Origin: Heligmosomoides polygyrus polygyrus
Taxonomy: Eukaryota > Nematoda > Chromadorea > Rhabditida > Heligmosomidae
Direction: 5' to 3'
NCBI GenBank assembly: GCA_947396885.1
Contig: OX377202.1
Coordinates: 106,328,198-106,392,197 of the forward strand
DNA length: 64,000 bases
Under the pieces are notes generated by a model. It saw nothing but the letters and a program-made list of their open reading frames with translations. It was not told where the DNA came from and searched no databases. The translations under genes and the position numbers were made by a program. Position 1 is the first letter of the stretch. Each line of letters opens with the position of its first letter. Of this stretch, positions 34,125 through 46,500 are shown in pieces.

Positions 34125-35425
34125 GATCTATCCTAGTCGGAGGGGGGGGGGGCGGTCCAGAAAATTAAAAATTATATAACAAATTGACTTGAGACTTACT
34201 GAGCGGCTCCTATAAAAGAAGATAGGACCTAAACTAGAAAAATTCACGAAGAAAAAACGAAAAAATTACATTTGTTTTCGCCGCAGTTGTAAGCGGCAAA
34301 GTTATGTGCCCTCCTCACCATGTTAGACCTGGTTATAACATGCCATCAGGCGGCACGCAGCACGCGGATTTATGCGTCTTCACCATGTTAGATCCTGGTT
34401 ATAACATGTCAGGGGTTGGTCAGCATGCGGCATTCCTCCAGTGTGTCGCTCTTTGCCCGTCGAGACGGTTGTAAAACCACGGCGATTTTATTTTTTGTTT
34501 GACCTTCCTTTTTTGTTTCTTTTAAGGTCTATCGTGTTCTCTAGGAGCCGCTTAGTAAGTCTCAAGTCAGCTTGTTGCATAATTTTTAATTCTGTGGACC
34601 CCCTCCCGACTAGGATAGATCCCTTGCAGCTTTGCATTTTCTGTTTGAAATGAAGAAACACGTCACTGACAGAGAATGCAATTGAGCCAATGGTCGCTCA
34701 CCTAAATGACTTTGTATACCGTCCCAAACCTCACATTCCTGTGGAATGTCAGATGAATGGGGATTGAAAGCAGCGCCAAAATAAGGAAAGAAAAGCTCAG
34801 TTGAGTTGGTATTATCGGGAGAGGGATCCACAGGATTGAAAAAAATGTAACAAATTGACTTGAGACTTACCAAGCGGCTCCTAGAAAACAAGATAGACCC
34901 CAAAAGAAACAAAAATCAACGGCCAAGCAAACAAAATAAATAAAATCGCCGCGGTTTCTCGGCGTGCAAAGAGCGGCGCAATGGAGACATGTCGCATGCT
35001 GACCGCCGCCTGACATGTTATAACCAGGATCTACCACGGTGAGGAGGGCGCATGAAGCCGCAGACTGACCGCCTTCTGACATGTTACAACCAGTGGCCGT
35101 ATGCTATTCTATTCCCAACCGTCCCCGGCCGGGTATGAGGCGGTCTCCGCCCACATCCCCGGTATGCACATCATGCGCCGTCAATTTTTCGCGCCGTCCC
35201 CGTCCCCGAGTCGAGCGAGAATAGCATACGGCCCCAGGATATAACATGGTGAGAAGGGCACATAACTTTGCCTGCTTACAACCGCGGCGAAAACAAAATT
35301 TTTAATTTTTTTCGTGGATTTTTCTAGTTTAGGCCCTATCTTGTTCTGTAGGAGCCGCTCGGTACGTCTCAAGTCAATTTGTTCCATATTTTTTTAATTC
35401 TGTGGACCCCCGACTAGTATAGATC
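34125..35425. repeat. 1.3 kb foldback, GGATCTATCCTAGTCGG tips
   Basis: Left and right ends are reverse complements over several hundred bases. Part of the arm recurs near 34600-34880, so a copy is nested or internally duplicated. A related short element is at 43066-43262. Confidence 0.75.
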
Positions 35426-35518
35426 CGGATTTCCCCGCCAAATTGGATACTGGTCAAAACGTGTGATCAGCCAATCGATAGGGGAAAAAGGCTCTACAAA
35501 ACCGTTCTGAAGGGTCGT

Positions 35519-35765
35519 TTAGTGTGCGCGCGATGCGACGCATGTGTAGTGGTCAAATTGATCGAGCGACGCGATTGATCAATTTGGCCACATTAGGCCT
35601 ATGTCATACCATCGCTCACCCCGAGCGACGCCTAATGATATGCTCCCATATCGATCGGGCATAGCGATGGAATCGATATGGGTGCATATCATTAGCCGTC
35701 GCTCGGGGGAGCGATGGTATGACAAAGGCCCTACACATGGCATCGCGTCGCGCGCACTGAGTGAC
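35519..35765. repeat. MITE within MITE
   Basis: The outer palindrome (TGATCGAGCGACGCGATTGA centre arms) is split by an inner palindrome at 35597-35732 (ATGTCATACCATCGCTC and inverse). Confidence 0.65.
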
Positions 35766-35869
35766 CTCTTATAGTTAGAGGTCACTAAAATACGTCTACA
35801 ACCAGCATTTATGCTTCGCAATTCATGCCTTTTGATGCTCACATCCACAACGTGATGTTGTTTCTCCCT

Positions 35870-37025
35870 TTTTCTGGACCCCACGCCAACCAATCTCACG
35901 AGCGTCTGAAGGAGGCTTATAAAGAAGGGGCCCCGGTTCCAAGCACAGTCCACAACTGGTTCTCGAAGTTCAAGGATGGCGGCTATTCCATGGAAGATGA
36001 GTACAGGTCGGGACGCCCAAGGAGCCTGTTCATACTTCGCGACAAGAGCGACTGCGCCGACGCTCGAGTATGAACACTTTTCGACGGCGCGCGCTTGGTT
36101 TTAATCGATTTGCATGTTTTGCACGGGCGTGGGCAAAACCGGAAGTATGAACAGGTAGCAAGAGCGACTGGAGCCGGCACACGAGTATGAACACTTCGGA
36201 GGCGGCGCGCTCGGATTTAATCGATATGCATGTTTTGCACGGGCGACGAGTCGCTCTTGTTGCGAAGTATGAACAGGCCGAAAAGACTTGGATTTGGACG
36301 TGCTTCGGGACCAAGTTAAGGCGGATCCATATGAGACCACCCGAAATGTCAGTCACGTTTGGGGTTAATCAATCAACTGTGGTCCGTGAATTGAAAGTCC
36401 ATTGGCAAGGTTAGAAAACGTGGTCGATGGATATCCCACGTGCTGACCCAGCGGGACATGGATCGCAGGGTCCACGTAGTACTCTCTCCCCATCCTCTGA
36501 CGCACCCACGTCTGGCTCAACAATCTCATAACTGGGATGAGAAGTCGATACTGTACCTTAACGTTCACCGCCGTGTCCAGTGGGCGACAAAGGAGACGAT
36601 GCAAAAGATGTCCCGAAACCCGACTTGCACGTGAGGAAGGTGATGATGGGCGTTTGGTGGAGCGTCTATGGAGTAGACTATTGGGAGCTGCTGGATGAAG
36701 GTGTGACAGTGACGGCGGAGGTCTACGTTAGTCAGCTGTAGAAGTTCAACGCCCATTTCGAAATTACACGTGCAAAACAGGCCAATGCATACTTCCAGCA
36801 TGACAACGCTAGACCACACATTGCAAGGTCGACGAAGGCTGAACTACTGAAGTACGGCTGCACAATCCTTCTCCACCCCCAGACTCCCTGGATCTCGCTC
36901 CATCCAATTATCTTTTTTCGAGTCTGCAATGCCATTTGCATGGCAAGCATTTCATAAACCGAGGCGACATCGAAAAGGCACTCAAAGCGTTCTTCGTGGC
37001 GCATCCTGCTACGTTCTGGGACCGG
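35870..37025 (+). pseudogene. Second mariner transposase relic, interrupted by a MITE
   Basis: The helix-turn-helix part reads VPSTVHNWFSKFKDGGYSME, then SGRPRS. A 255 bp MITE (36025-36279) follows. Transposase pieces then continue (LTQRDMDRRVHV, QHDNARPHIARSTKAELLK, RGDIEKALKAFF) with frameshifts and stops. The third-D motif (SPDL-like) is not intact. Confidence 0.85.
36025..36279. repeat. Tourist-like MITE inside the mariner relic
   Basis: CCTGTTCATACTTCGCGACA ... TTGCGAAGTATGAACAGGC, with an internal second copy of the half-element. Confidence 0.75.
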
Positions 37026-37921
37026 ATCTAACGACTTACAGCAATTTAACGGAGAAAAATACCTCCGAAATTCCTGGTAGCGCGGGTTATCAAACGATAT
37101 GGTGAAACATTTCAGCATATCGCTTGCTGATAAGCCGCGCTATCAGGAATTTCGGCTGTATTTTCCCCGCTAAATTGCTCTAAGTCATTGATGAATCTGG
37201 CCCCTCATAGCGGGGCTTATCAACAAGCGATATGGCGAAATGTTTCATCATATCGGTTGATAAGCCGCGTTATCAGAACTTTCGGCTGTATTTTCTTCGT
37301 TAAATAGCTGTAAGCCGTAGATGAATCCGGCCCCTGAAGGAAAGGCATTCACGACCTACCAACACGTGGGCAGAGAAGACCATTGATACAAATGGTGCTT
37401 ACTTCAAGTGATTCGCTGTTGCTGTTTCGATAGGATGAAATAAAATATTTTGCGCTTCAAATGCCCGAGAACATATGGATCAACCTAATTTAATACCCAC
37501 AAAGAGCAACTTGTCAATCCTATGCGCCTATATCGATCAGAAACCCGAACTACTTAACCAAATATGCGAGAAGAAAGGTTGAAGTTACTTAAGCCAAAAT
37601 TAGGATCAACGCTCTGGCAGAGTGTATCTTGAAAGTGACGTATAAAATTGATTCCACTCTATTCAAACTGTGAGTTTCCACCGTTTCATATCCGCAATGG
37701 ACGCGTGGTAAAATCGTGATGGTTTAAAGGACCGACGCGCTCCAATCCAGCAATTGATTACGGTGGTAGCGAATGCTGACTGATCTCCAAATTCAGTCGT
37801 CTATCTGAGGACATGACGTCAAATAAAGTGATTTCCAAGTCTTGTGTGCACGCATAAATTGGAGTCCAAAATAGAGAGCCTTCGCTCCTCCTTTTATGTC
37901 TGCCTGTATCTCTTGGTGCAG

Positions 37922-38062
37922 GACCCATACACCCACATTGCCGAATTCCAGCAAAAGCTTACAGACCTAAAGATATCCTGCAAGGAAAACAGCGTCTCCG
38001 GTGCAATCCTAGTTGGTGATGCCCGCTCTCAAATGATATTCCGATATAACGAAACACAATAA
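37922..38062 (+). CDS. Possible orphan terminal exon
   Basis: CTTGGTGCAG is followed by 46 clean codons (starting DPYTHIAEFQQKLTDLK) ending at TAA, with AATAAA overlapping the stop region. Codon and residue use look coding, but no upstream exon was found and the protein is not recognised. It could be a gene remnant or a fragment carried by repeats. Confidence 0.3.
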   Translation, partial: DPYTHIAEFQQKLTDLKISCKENSVSGAILVGDARSQMIFRYNETQ

Positions 38063-38454
38063 ATAGCCAACAACTACAAACCTGGGGTCGGATTAAGTTT
38101 AACTATACCAACCTGGGACCGAATTCTTCAACGATTTACAGCAATTTTGCGGAGAAAATACAGCCTAAATTCCTTAAAAAAAACGCGAATTAACGCGTTT
38201 TTCTAACAGGCGATATGGTAAAATGTCGGCGTTATCAGGATTTTCGGCTGTAACCTCTCTGTCAAATGTCTGTAAGTCGTTGATGAATCCGGCCCTAGGT
38301 TGGTACAGTTTACCTATTCCTATATGTTGTTGACTATCTATTGTGTTATATCGGGAAATCATTTGAGAGCGGTCACCACTAACTAGGATTGCACAGAGAC
38401 GCTGATGAATCTGGCCCCTGGTTCCCTAGGCGGAGTCAGTAGCTGAGTTCCTAG

Positions 38455-38545
38455 TCGGGAGGGGAAACCTCAAGGAGGACCGTTCTCGGTGCAAATGTAG
38501 TGAGGGGTCCTCACTACATTTGCACCGAGCACGAATGTCTAACCG
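38455..38545. repeat. Hairpin
   Basis: CTCGGTGCAAATGTAGTGAGG is followed directly by its inverse. Confidence 0.65.
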
Positions 38546-39460
38546 CTAAAGCAGCTATTAATAGTAAAGCAAACTGAAATAATAGGCCATAAAGCAGTTA
38601 ACATTTTGTACACAGAGAATGAAAAGCACTTCACGTTCTAATCATTTGCGAGCGTTCTGACCTTGTATATATTCTTATGTCCTCTAGTATTTATTTGGAA
38701 TTCGTTAGTGTATTTGTTTTCTATGGGTTAAATGAATCCAACGCATTTCAATATTGCACACATTTGATTCTTAAGAAATCGTTTCAGAGCGGTAACCACC
38801 AACTAGGATTGCACCGCGCCTCCTTAGAAACCGAAACAACGCATTTCCACAATCAACAGAGGGTACAGGACAAAAATACATGGCCAATACTGGCTCTTGA
38901 AGCTGGAATACAGCTCTTTGATGAGAAAGAGGTTACACGTCAGCCAACTTCGAGCCATACGCATCTGACCTTCTCCAGGTTCGAAACATTGGCAGAACTG
39001 TAGAAACTTACAATGAATACGCTCAAGAAAACACAATAACACGATACCGAACAGCCGGCGGAGTTTCGGAAACGCGCACACACCTGCATTGCGTCAGCGC
39101 TGAACTGTGAATGCGTCAACCTCTTCGCGGCCTTCTCGAAGGCGCGTTTTCGGTGCGTGCCACACAGGAAAACTCGTCCGCGAAAGCTCCGCCTCCATGA
39201 GCGCCTTCGCATTGGGGCGCGCTATTTTTTTTTCAGTGAGAAACCCACTTCATCCAAATTCTATGGGATCAGCCAAGTTATCTGGCCAGGCAAACAGTTC
39301 CTACTCGTCCTCATTTGGCGTGTGTTTGTCACTGGGATTTGCTAACATCCCGCTCCTCTCTCTTTACAGCAACGCTGGATTTATTTTGACGAGTTCTCTG
39401 TGTCAGACCGTTGCCATGATCAAGAAATGTAAAAAAAATGGGCGTGAAAATTTATGGTGA
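38546..39460. other. No firm feature; possible exon near 39079-39210 (minus)
   Basis: A minus-strand open stretch containing AFEKAAKRLTHSQFSADAMQ ends at a GTGTGT donor, but nothing connects to it. The rest shows no clear structure. Confidence 0.25.
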
Positions 39461-39555
39461 TGGTTAAGATGAGGACTTCTGGAACAATTGCACACATCTC
39501 GGGCATTTATGCTTGCTGTCAAAAGCTCGAGCCGTTTCAGGGTTTTACTTATAAC

Positions 39556-40345
39556 TTGTCCCCTACTGCTATTCGAATTGAGGGTGATGTGGAGATTTGG
39601 GGATACTGTAGCAGGCGCGGGAACACTCAAATGGCAGTAGGGGATTAGTTATAATTGCCATTCCGTTTCAGCGACTGTTTTGTATCAGACACGGGTAAAG
39701 TGCTTTACGAAGAGTCGCGGTTTTAGATACATTCCGGGCAAATGTCCAGCACACCACACGGTGCGGATTGCAAACGGTTTTCGGTCAATCACGGGAGGCT
39801 CTTTCTGTGCTTTGGTACGGCCCTTGGCACTAGCTCGAAAAGTGTCCGCAACTTTGTCATATTCTTCTCTGTAAGGTGGAGATTATACTTTAGCCGCCGG
39901 ATCACGCGGTGTTACGAAACCTGCACATATCGATCGTCTTCGCTGCCTAGTCGATATTGATAGATGTGGTAATGCAGCGCTGAAGTATAAACACTACCTA
40001 AGGGATCATAATGGATAGCAATTATAACTAATCCCCTACTGCCGTTTGAATGTTCCCGCGCCTGCTACAGTACCCCCAAACCTGCACATCACCAAAGCCG
40101 TTGTCATCGGAGCTTGTTTTTGTCATTGAGCGCGCAAATCTACAGACACCTCTAGGAGGGATAAGACCCATTTAAGTTGCTCGTGCTAAAACCGCTCTCG
40201 TTGCTCAGTGGGGATTACGCATCAATCGAATGTCCACGTGGACGCCGATGCGATCCACGACGCAACGACAGCAACCGCAAGCCACAGCAATCTTGAACAT
40301 CAACCCGCAGTGCGAACTGCAGTAGGGGATTAGTTATAAGTAAGG
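39556..40345. repeat. Foldback, CCCCTACTGC tips
   Basis: GCAGTAGGGGATTAGTTATA occurs at 39630, inverted at 40020, and again directly at 40320. The middle includes a decayed palindrome. It ends about 200 bp before alg-8. Confidence 0.65.
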
Positions 40346-40505
40346 CCATTATAATGCTGCCCATTGACAAATGTTTCGTAAGAAAATCGTTCTAAAATGA
40401 GGGGCCTGTTGTGCACTCGCGTCTAAAGCCACAATTACAGTGTGGACGAGTTGTCCGCCAACCCTTCATAACAGATAATCGGCGTGGGACCACTTAGCTG
40501 CCACG

Positions 40506-40515
40506 TTACTTTCAG
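40506..40515 (+). promoter_or_regulatory. Probable trans-splice acceptor upstream of alg-8
   Basis: TTACTTTCAG ends 24 nt before the ATG at 40540, matching the nematode 3' splice consensus where a spliced leader would be joined. No upstream coding exon is needed to complete ALG8. Confidence 0.55.
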
Positions 40516-40539
40516 TCTACACTTTCTATCGCATCGCCC

Positions 40540-43500
40540 ATGAAGGGGTTGGATAGCCTAGCGTCATGGCAAGTTGTCATCGTCGTCACATCGGCGTTGC
40601 TGGCCTTAAAAGTTCTGTTAATTCCTAGCTATACGTCGACAGATTTCGAGGTGAGACTTTATATCTGTCAGCGCATGCTCTAAACCTCCACCTATTAAAC
40701 TGTTTATAGGTTCATCGCAACTGGATGGCTATTACACACAATCTTCCGCTTTCTCAGTGGTACTACGAGTCGACATCTGAGTGGACTCTCGATTATCCAC
40801 CGTTCTTCGCCTACTTTGAAAAGGTACGTAGCAGCTTCTGTGTCGTGTCGGCTCAACAGTGCCAGGTCCCTTGTTACTGGAGAAGAACTCAATCTTCATA
40901 CCTTTACAGCCCTTTCTAACCTGTTTGTAAGGGGTAAAACACTAACCTATCCATTGATGTTGGGTCACAGATCACTCTTCCAACCAGATAATCATCAATC
41001 ACTCCCGCGAAATCGTGTAGGAGTGGGGTGCATGGCGCTCTCCAGGAACATGCCTGGTAATGCCGACGTTGTCCTCTAAGCTCTAGGTATTTTTATCCCA
41101 GTTCGTGGCATATAAACCGCTGTTTCGATTTTCATATGCACCGGGATTTTCAGTAGCTTTTTGTAGGCTTTCCTGGTACTAGTCGTTAATGTGGCCTACA
41201 TGGGAAGTTGAGTTCACATCGTACCAATCAGGTCGTATCGGACGTGAATGCCACCCAAAGGGCCTGCTCCTCTGCTCTTCGTGACGGAAACCACGGGAGC
41301 GATTGGTCTGCCCGACGAATAATGCGCATCGATTTTTGCTGGTAGATCGCTCGGCAAAAATCAATACGTATGATTCGCCTGGCCGACCAATCGCACCCGT
41401 TGTTTCCGTGTTGAAATATGAACAGGCCCAAAAGAGGTGAGAACGGCCGATGAACTAATTAGCTGGCGCGCTCAGGCCCCCAGGCCAAATTAACGACAAG
41501 AAGCCTTTTCTACTTCTTTTTGTCCAGAAAATGTCTAACAGCTTTCCTTGCTCCTTCCAATAGGTGTTCTACTTGCAGTGTTTGGCCACTATAGCCTACT
41601 ACTGCGGTTTGGAGGACATCCTGAGTCTTCAGAAGGATGCTCTCTTCAATAATCGTGTGCTGTATTTTCAACGGCTGTCTGTGATTGGAGCAGACGCTTT
41701 GTACGTGAGTATTCGTCTCTTTTAACTTTTCATATCTCTTAGGCCTCTTTTATACTCCGACGCCGAGCGACGGGATGCCATGTATGGTGTCCAAACTGAT
41801 GAACGAAAAGGCGACAGCGTTGGTAGTCAATGTTGAGGAGGGGCAGTGCGGCGTTAGGGCATGTTCATACTTCGCGACAGCAGCGACCAGAGCGCGCGGA
41901 AGTATGAACATGCGACAGCAACGACTGGAGCGACAAGAGCGACAGCGCCGGCGCTCGAGTATGAACACTTCTCGGCGGCTCACGCTCGGTTTTAATCGAT
42001 ATGCATGTTTTGCATAGGCGATGAGTCGCTCTTGTCGCGAAGTATGAACAAGCCCTTAGGCCTCGTGCATACTTCCCGTCGCCGCGATTGAATCGCGGCG
42101 ATGAGTTTTGCAGAGCGACGCGAAAGAATTTGAATTTCTCTGTGCTCGTCGCATCGCCCATCGCTCTGCAAGGGAGCGCGACGGCGATCCGTCCAGGATC
42201 AACGCTAAACACCGCGCGCGGCGCGAAAAAGTATGCCATGCCCGCGATGGGCGCGGGAAGCCATCGCGCATGCCGACAGCCACTGTTGCGGCGGCCGCGG
42301 CGAGGTTTTCTTTGACTATTCGGCCGCGTGCGGCGGAATGGCCATGAACTGAGCGCCGAGATGGCATCGCGGCGATGGAAGTATGCCCCCGGCCTTAGAG
42401 ACGGAATAGAAGTGTCATTTACAGAGGTTAATCCCGCCCGACTAGAATAGGTCCCATTAGTGGCTCAAAGAGTTAGAATTCTATGAGCATTTGCATAACG
42501 TCAAATTTTTAGGACATTGATAGATTTACAAAAAAAAATCAAGAAATATATCGAAACTATTTTGACTTCCATCAAAGGCATCCTGTTTGGTGAAAAAAAT
42601 ACCTCGTGTAATGGCGTATAGCATTCCTTTCCAGCTAGTAGTTGGTGCAGGCTCGAGTCTCGCCTGGCACCAGAGTTTTGATCGCAAAGAAACGTTGTCA
42701 TGAGAAAATACTCCATTTTGATTCCTATAAAGTCCTGCCATTCTGCGATGGAAGTGCTTGACCACTTTCATATCAAGCTGCACGTCTTCCAAATCAAAAA
42801 GGAGTTTTTTCTCACGAAGATTCTTTGTTGCGATTAAAACTCTAGCGCCAGGCGAGACTCGAGCCTGCACGACCTGCTAACCGGGCAGGAATGCTATAGG
42901 CCATTGCACGGAGTATTTTTTCATTAAACAGGACAGCTCTGATGGAGGTCAAAACAGTTTCGATCTATTTTTTGATTTTCTTTGTAAATTTATTAATGTC
43001 CAAAAATTTGCCGCGTTATACGAATTATCATACCATTCTTACTCTGAGCCACGGAATGGGGCCTATCCTAGTCGGGCGGGGTCAGCCTCTATAAGTGGCA
43101 GTTCGATTCCCCTCTGAAGCCGCACCGCTCCTCCTCTGTACGAGAGCACAACAACCCTCAAAGCGGCGCGTTCTAGCACCAGGATCTCTCAGACAAGTTC
43201 AGGGTTGCGCATGGTGAGCAGTTGAAATGATCTACTCCCCCTCCCGACTGGGACAGATCCCAGGAATATTAAGAATGGATTAGGAATATTTTTTCGAATA
43301 GATATAAGATTTCTAGATATAAGATTAGGAATTTTTTAAAAGAATATTTATTTTAATGTGTGGAAAGACAGTACACTTCCATTATGTGATGGAAAGAGTG
43401 CGCCATGCACTTCTCAAATATTTCAGTATGGCTGTCTGATTTGATAGTGCCAATCCTGTTTATGAGAAGCCGCCCGGTGGGGAAATTGCGCAGTTTTTAC

Positions 43501-46500
43501 GTTTATTTATGCTGTGCCGGTGAAATTGAATTGCATAAAGAATTTTCACTACAAATCTTTTAAAAATGCTCGATCTATGTAAACTATGTGATCTATGCAC
43601 AACCCTGTATGGCGGCCGGAAATTTTGCTTTTCTGTATTTTGAAGTGGCGTAATAATCGTACATATTGGTGAAAGAATAAGAAGGTTGTGGATATTTTTA
43701 TAATGTGATCATTTCTCGGACATCGTCCTTAGGTGGGTAATAAAATCTTGAAGAAAATCGAAATAAATTTTTCAGTCGAAAATTTATTTCGACTTTCTCA
43801 GAACGATGACAATTTCACTTGAAAGGCGACCATTTTGATTTGAAAAGTGCCCAGTTTGACTAACTCGGGCAAAAGTCGGTCAGTGACCGGGACCCATGAT
43901 AGGGTTTGGAACAAGTTTACTGCTCGGTTTGAACCTTGTCGTGTCTCAGACACTAAGTTGGTCAGTAAGCGACCATGAGAGGGTTTGGAACCGAGCACGA
44001 AAGGCGGCCACGCCTCCGCTGCGCAATAGCAACACGTGCTGTAGCGGTGGGGCGCCTTTCATGCTCGGTTCCAAACCCTTTCATGGTCGCTTACTGACCA
44101 ACTCGTTGTCTTAGACATGACAAGGTTCAAACCGAGCAGTAAATCTGTTCCAAACCCTTTCAAGGCTCCCGCTCACTAACTGGCGTTTGACTGATAATGG
44201 TATAAACTCTGTCATAAGGTGACAAAGCCCCCTACTAGATTCTCATTTAGATCTTCTCCTGCGTGGTGTTTTGCTTCGGGAACTCTCCCCGATGGTCATC
44301 GCTTCCGAAAAAGCTGCAGGACAAGGCCAGGTAGCCAACATTTGTAGTTGTTTTCAAGTCATCTTTGTAGGTAATGGGATCTGTTCAAGGATAGCCACAT
44401 TCACTGCGCTCTCCTGTCACTTCGGTCTGATTCTGGTGGATAATATCCACTTCCAGTACAATTCGCTGCTCACAGCGTTGTTGATTCTGTCGATTTACTT
44501 CGCCGACAGGGAAAATTACCTTTTGGTGAGTTCTGCTAGACAATTTCCACTATTTTGCTCTAGAACAGCCTTAGTAGTCGTTTAGTCGGCGCTGTTCTAC
44601 TGTGTTCTGCTGAACTTCAAGCATATCTACCTCTACTACGCACCGGCCTATGTGGTCTTTATGCTCCGGCGGTATTTCTTCAGAATTGCGGACGATTTGC
44701 TGGAGTTTTCTCAGACACTGATCTCAGGCAAGTTGCTCTCTGTCGTCCTTCTGGAATTCTCCACTCTATTGGACATGTTTTCAGGCCTCAAGCTGGCCGG
44801 TGTTATGGCCGTGCCGTTCGCCCTGTCTTTTGGGCCATTCGTTGTAGTTGGAGGAATCGATGAACTCCTGCAAATTCTCGGGCGGCTCTTCCCCGTTTCT
44901 AGAGGTATAGTGTCTAAAAACGCGTTCATACTTAGCGCAGCGCAGCATGAACGTTTCTAGCATTTATCACATCTCAATAGACTGTTTAAGGGCTCACCCA
45001 TGCCTACTGGGCGCCGAACTTCTGGGCGATATACAACGTCGTCGATCTCGCGCTCTATCGAATCCTATCTCTGTGGAAGCCCCATTTATTTGAAGCGCCG
45101 ACGTACAGCTCAGGACTTGTTCAGGTAATGGTGTGCACCTTTCTATGGAGTTTAGGTTGTTGCCATTATTTTCACGACAGTGAATCTATTGGAAGCTAGG
45201 CCTGGATTTAAGGCTTTAAGGGAGTTCACACTGGATTTACCGGTCTCAATTTAAGGCTTTGAAGCTAGCAAACATAAGTTAGCGTTAGACCTTATTAAAA
45301 AATTTTATCAACAAAGAAATAAAAAACGATAAAAATGATGAAAATTTAGTCTTCCTAGTTGGGTGGTACCACTGCAGGTGTGTGCAAGACTCCGTGTGGT
45401 TCGCTGCGGCGTCTTCATCTTCGCGTAGTTTTACCCGTGGGTTCATAGTGGATTTTCATGCCTGAGCTTAAGGCGTTGGAGCCATTAAAATACCGTTTGA
45501 CCCAGCACATTTGAAGGAAATGCTGCCGTTGTAGGTTTAACTAAGGCGGACTGATAAAAACGAGGTCTTCCTAGTTGGGTGGGACTGCTGTGAGTGTGTG
45601 CAAAACTCCGTGTGGTCCTCGTGGCGTCTGCAGCTTTACGTAATATTAGTGCATTCGGTTTTCAGACCAAACACTATTCTCTATCGTTGACTACGTTAGA
45701 AAGTTTATAACGTTTTGTTTTTGTCTTTGTTTTTGGTTTTTATGGTTTCAAATATTAAATAGTCTAGCTAATACGGCCTCCTAAGCTCTATCGCCTTAAA
45801 TTCTTATCCTGAAGGTGTGTAATATTGCGTACTACAGACCCATTACGTATGATATGCAGATTATGCAACAATGCACCCATTCAGACTAGTCCCGCCCGAC
45901 TAGGAAATCGCACAGACTGGAATTTTATAATTTTCGCGTCAAATTAGGCACTTGCGGAGCCAGATTTGACGTCTTTCAAACCAAAACAGACACAATCAAA
46001 TTGGGCAATGTTCTAAGCACACTTCTGAAGTCAAACTGAACATCCTACAAATCAAAACGGGCGTCTTCCGGATTAAGCTAGGCTCAGATTTTTTGTTGAA
46101 GGAAAATTTAGAGTGACTTTTTGAAATTTCGGATTCACATGTACTAATAAGTGAACGCACTGTTTGAGATTCTGCAAAAAATCTTGTTTTTCATGGACAG
46201 ATAAAGGCTGAAGACTTGGTTTAGAGTGCGGGAAGACAGCAATTTAGACTTAGAGGTGCTAACAGAAGAGATTACGCCATGCACTCTGTCTGCGAGGAGT
46301 TGCATACTTGTCACCAGTGCAGAGACAAGGGCAATTTTAGAAAAACAGATATCTTCACATTGCTGTTTCAAATGAGCAGCATTTTTACTGTCAATAAAAT
46401 GAGAATGTAGACGTCCTGAACGAGTACACGGCGAAATCCCCTCTTTTATCACTAAAAATTGGTGCTTTTCTGCACTTTAGAATAAGCTCTAAACCATAAT

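Noticed and set aside
39079..39212. Minus-strand exon ending AFEKAAKRLTHSQFSADAMQ
   Set aside because: Has a donor-like end but no partner exon or recognised family; too weak to list as a gene.
44652..44960. Continuous alg-8 frame through 44728-44784
   Set aside because: Open, but it adds 19 residues against the family and has GC-AG splice signals; treated as an intron pending RNA data.
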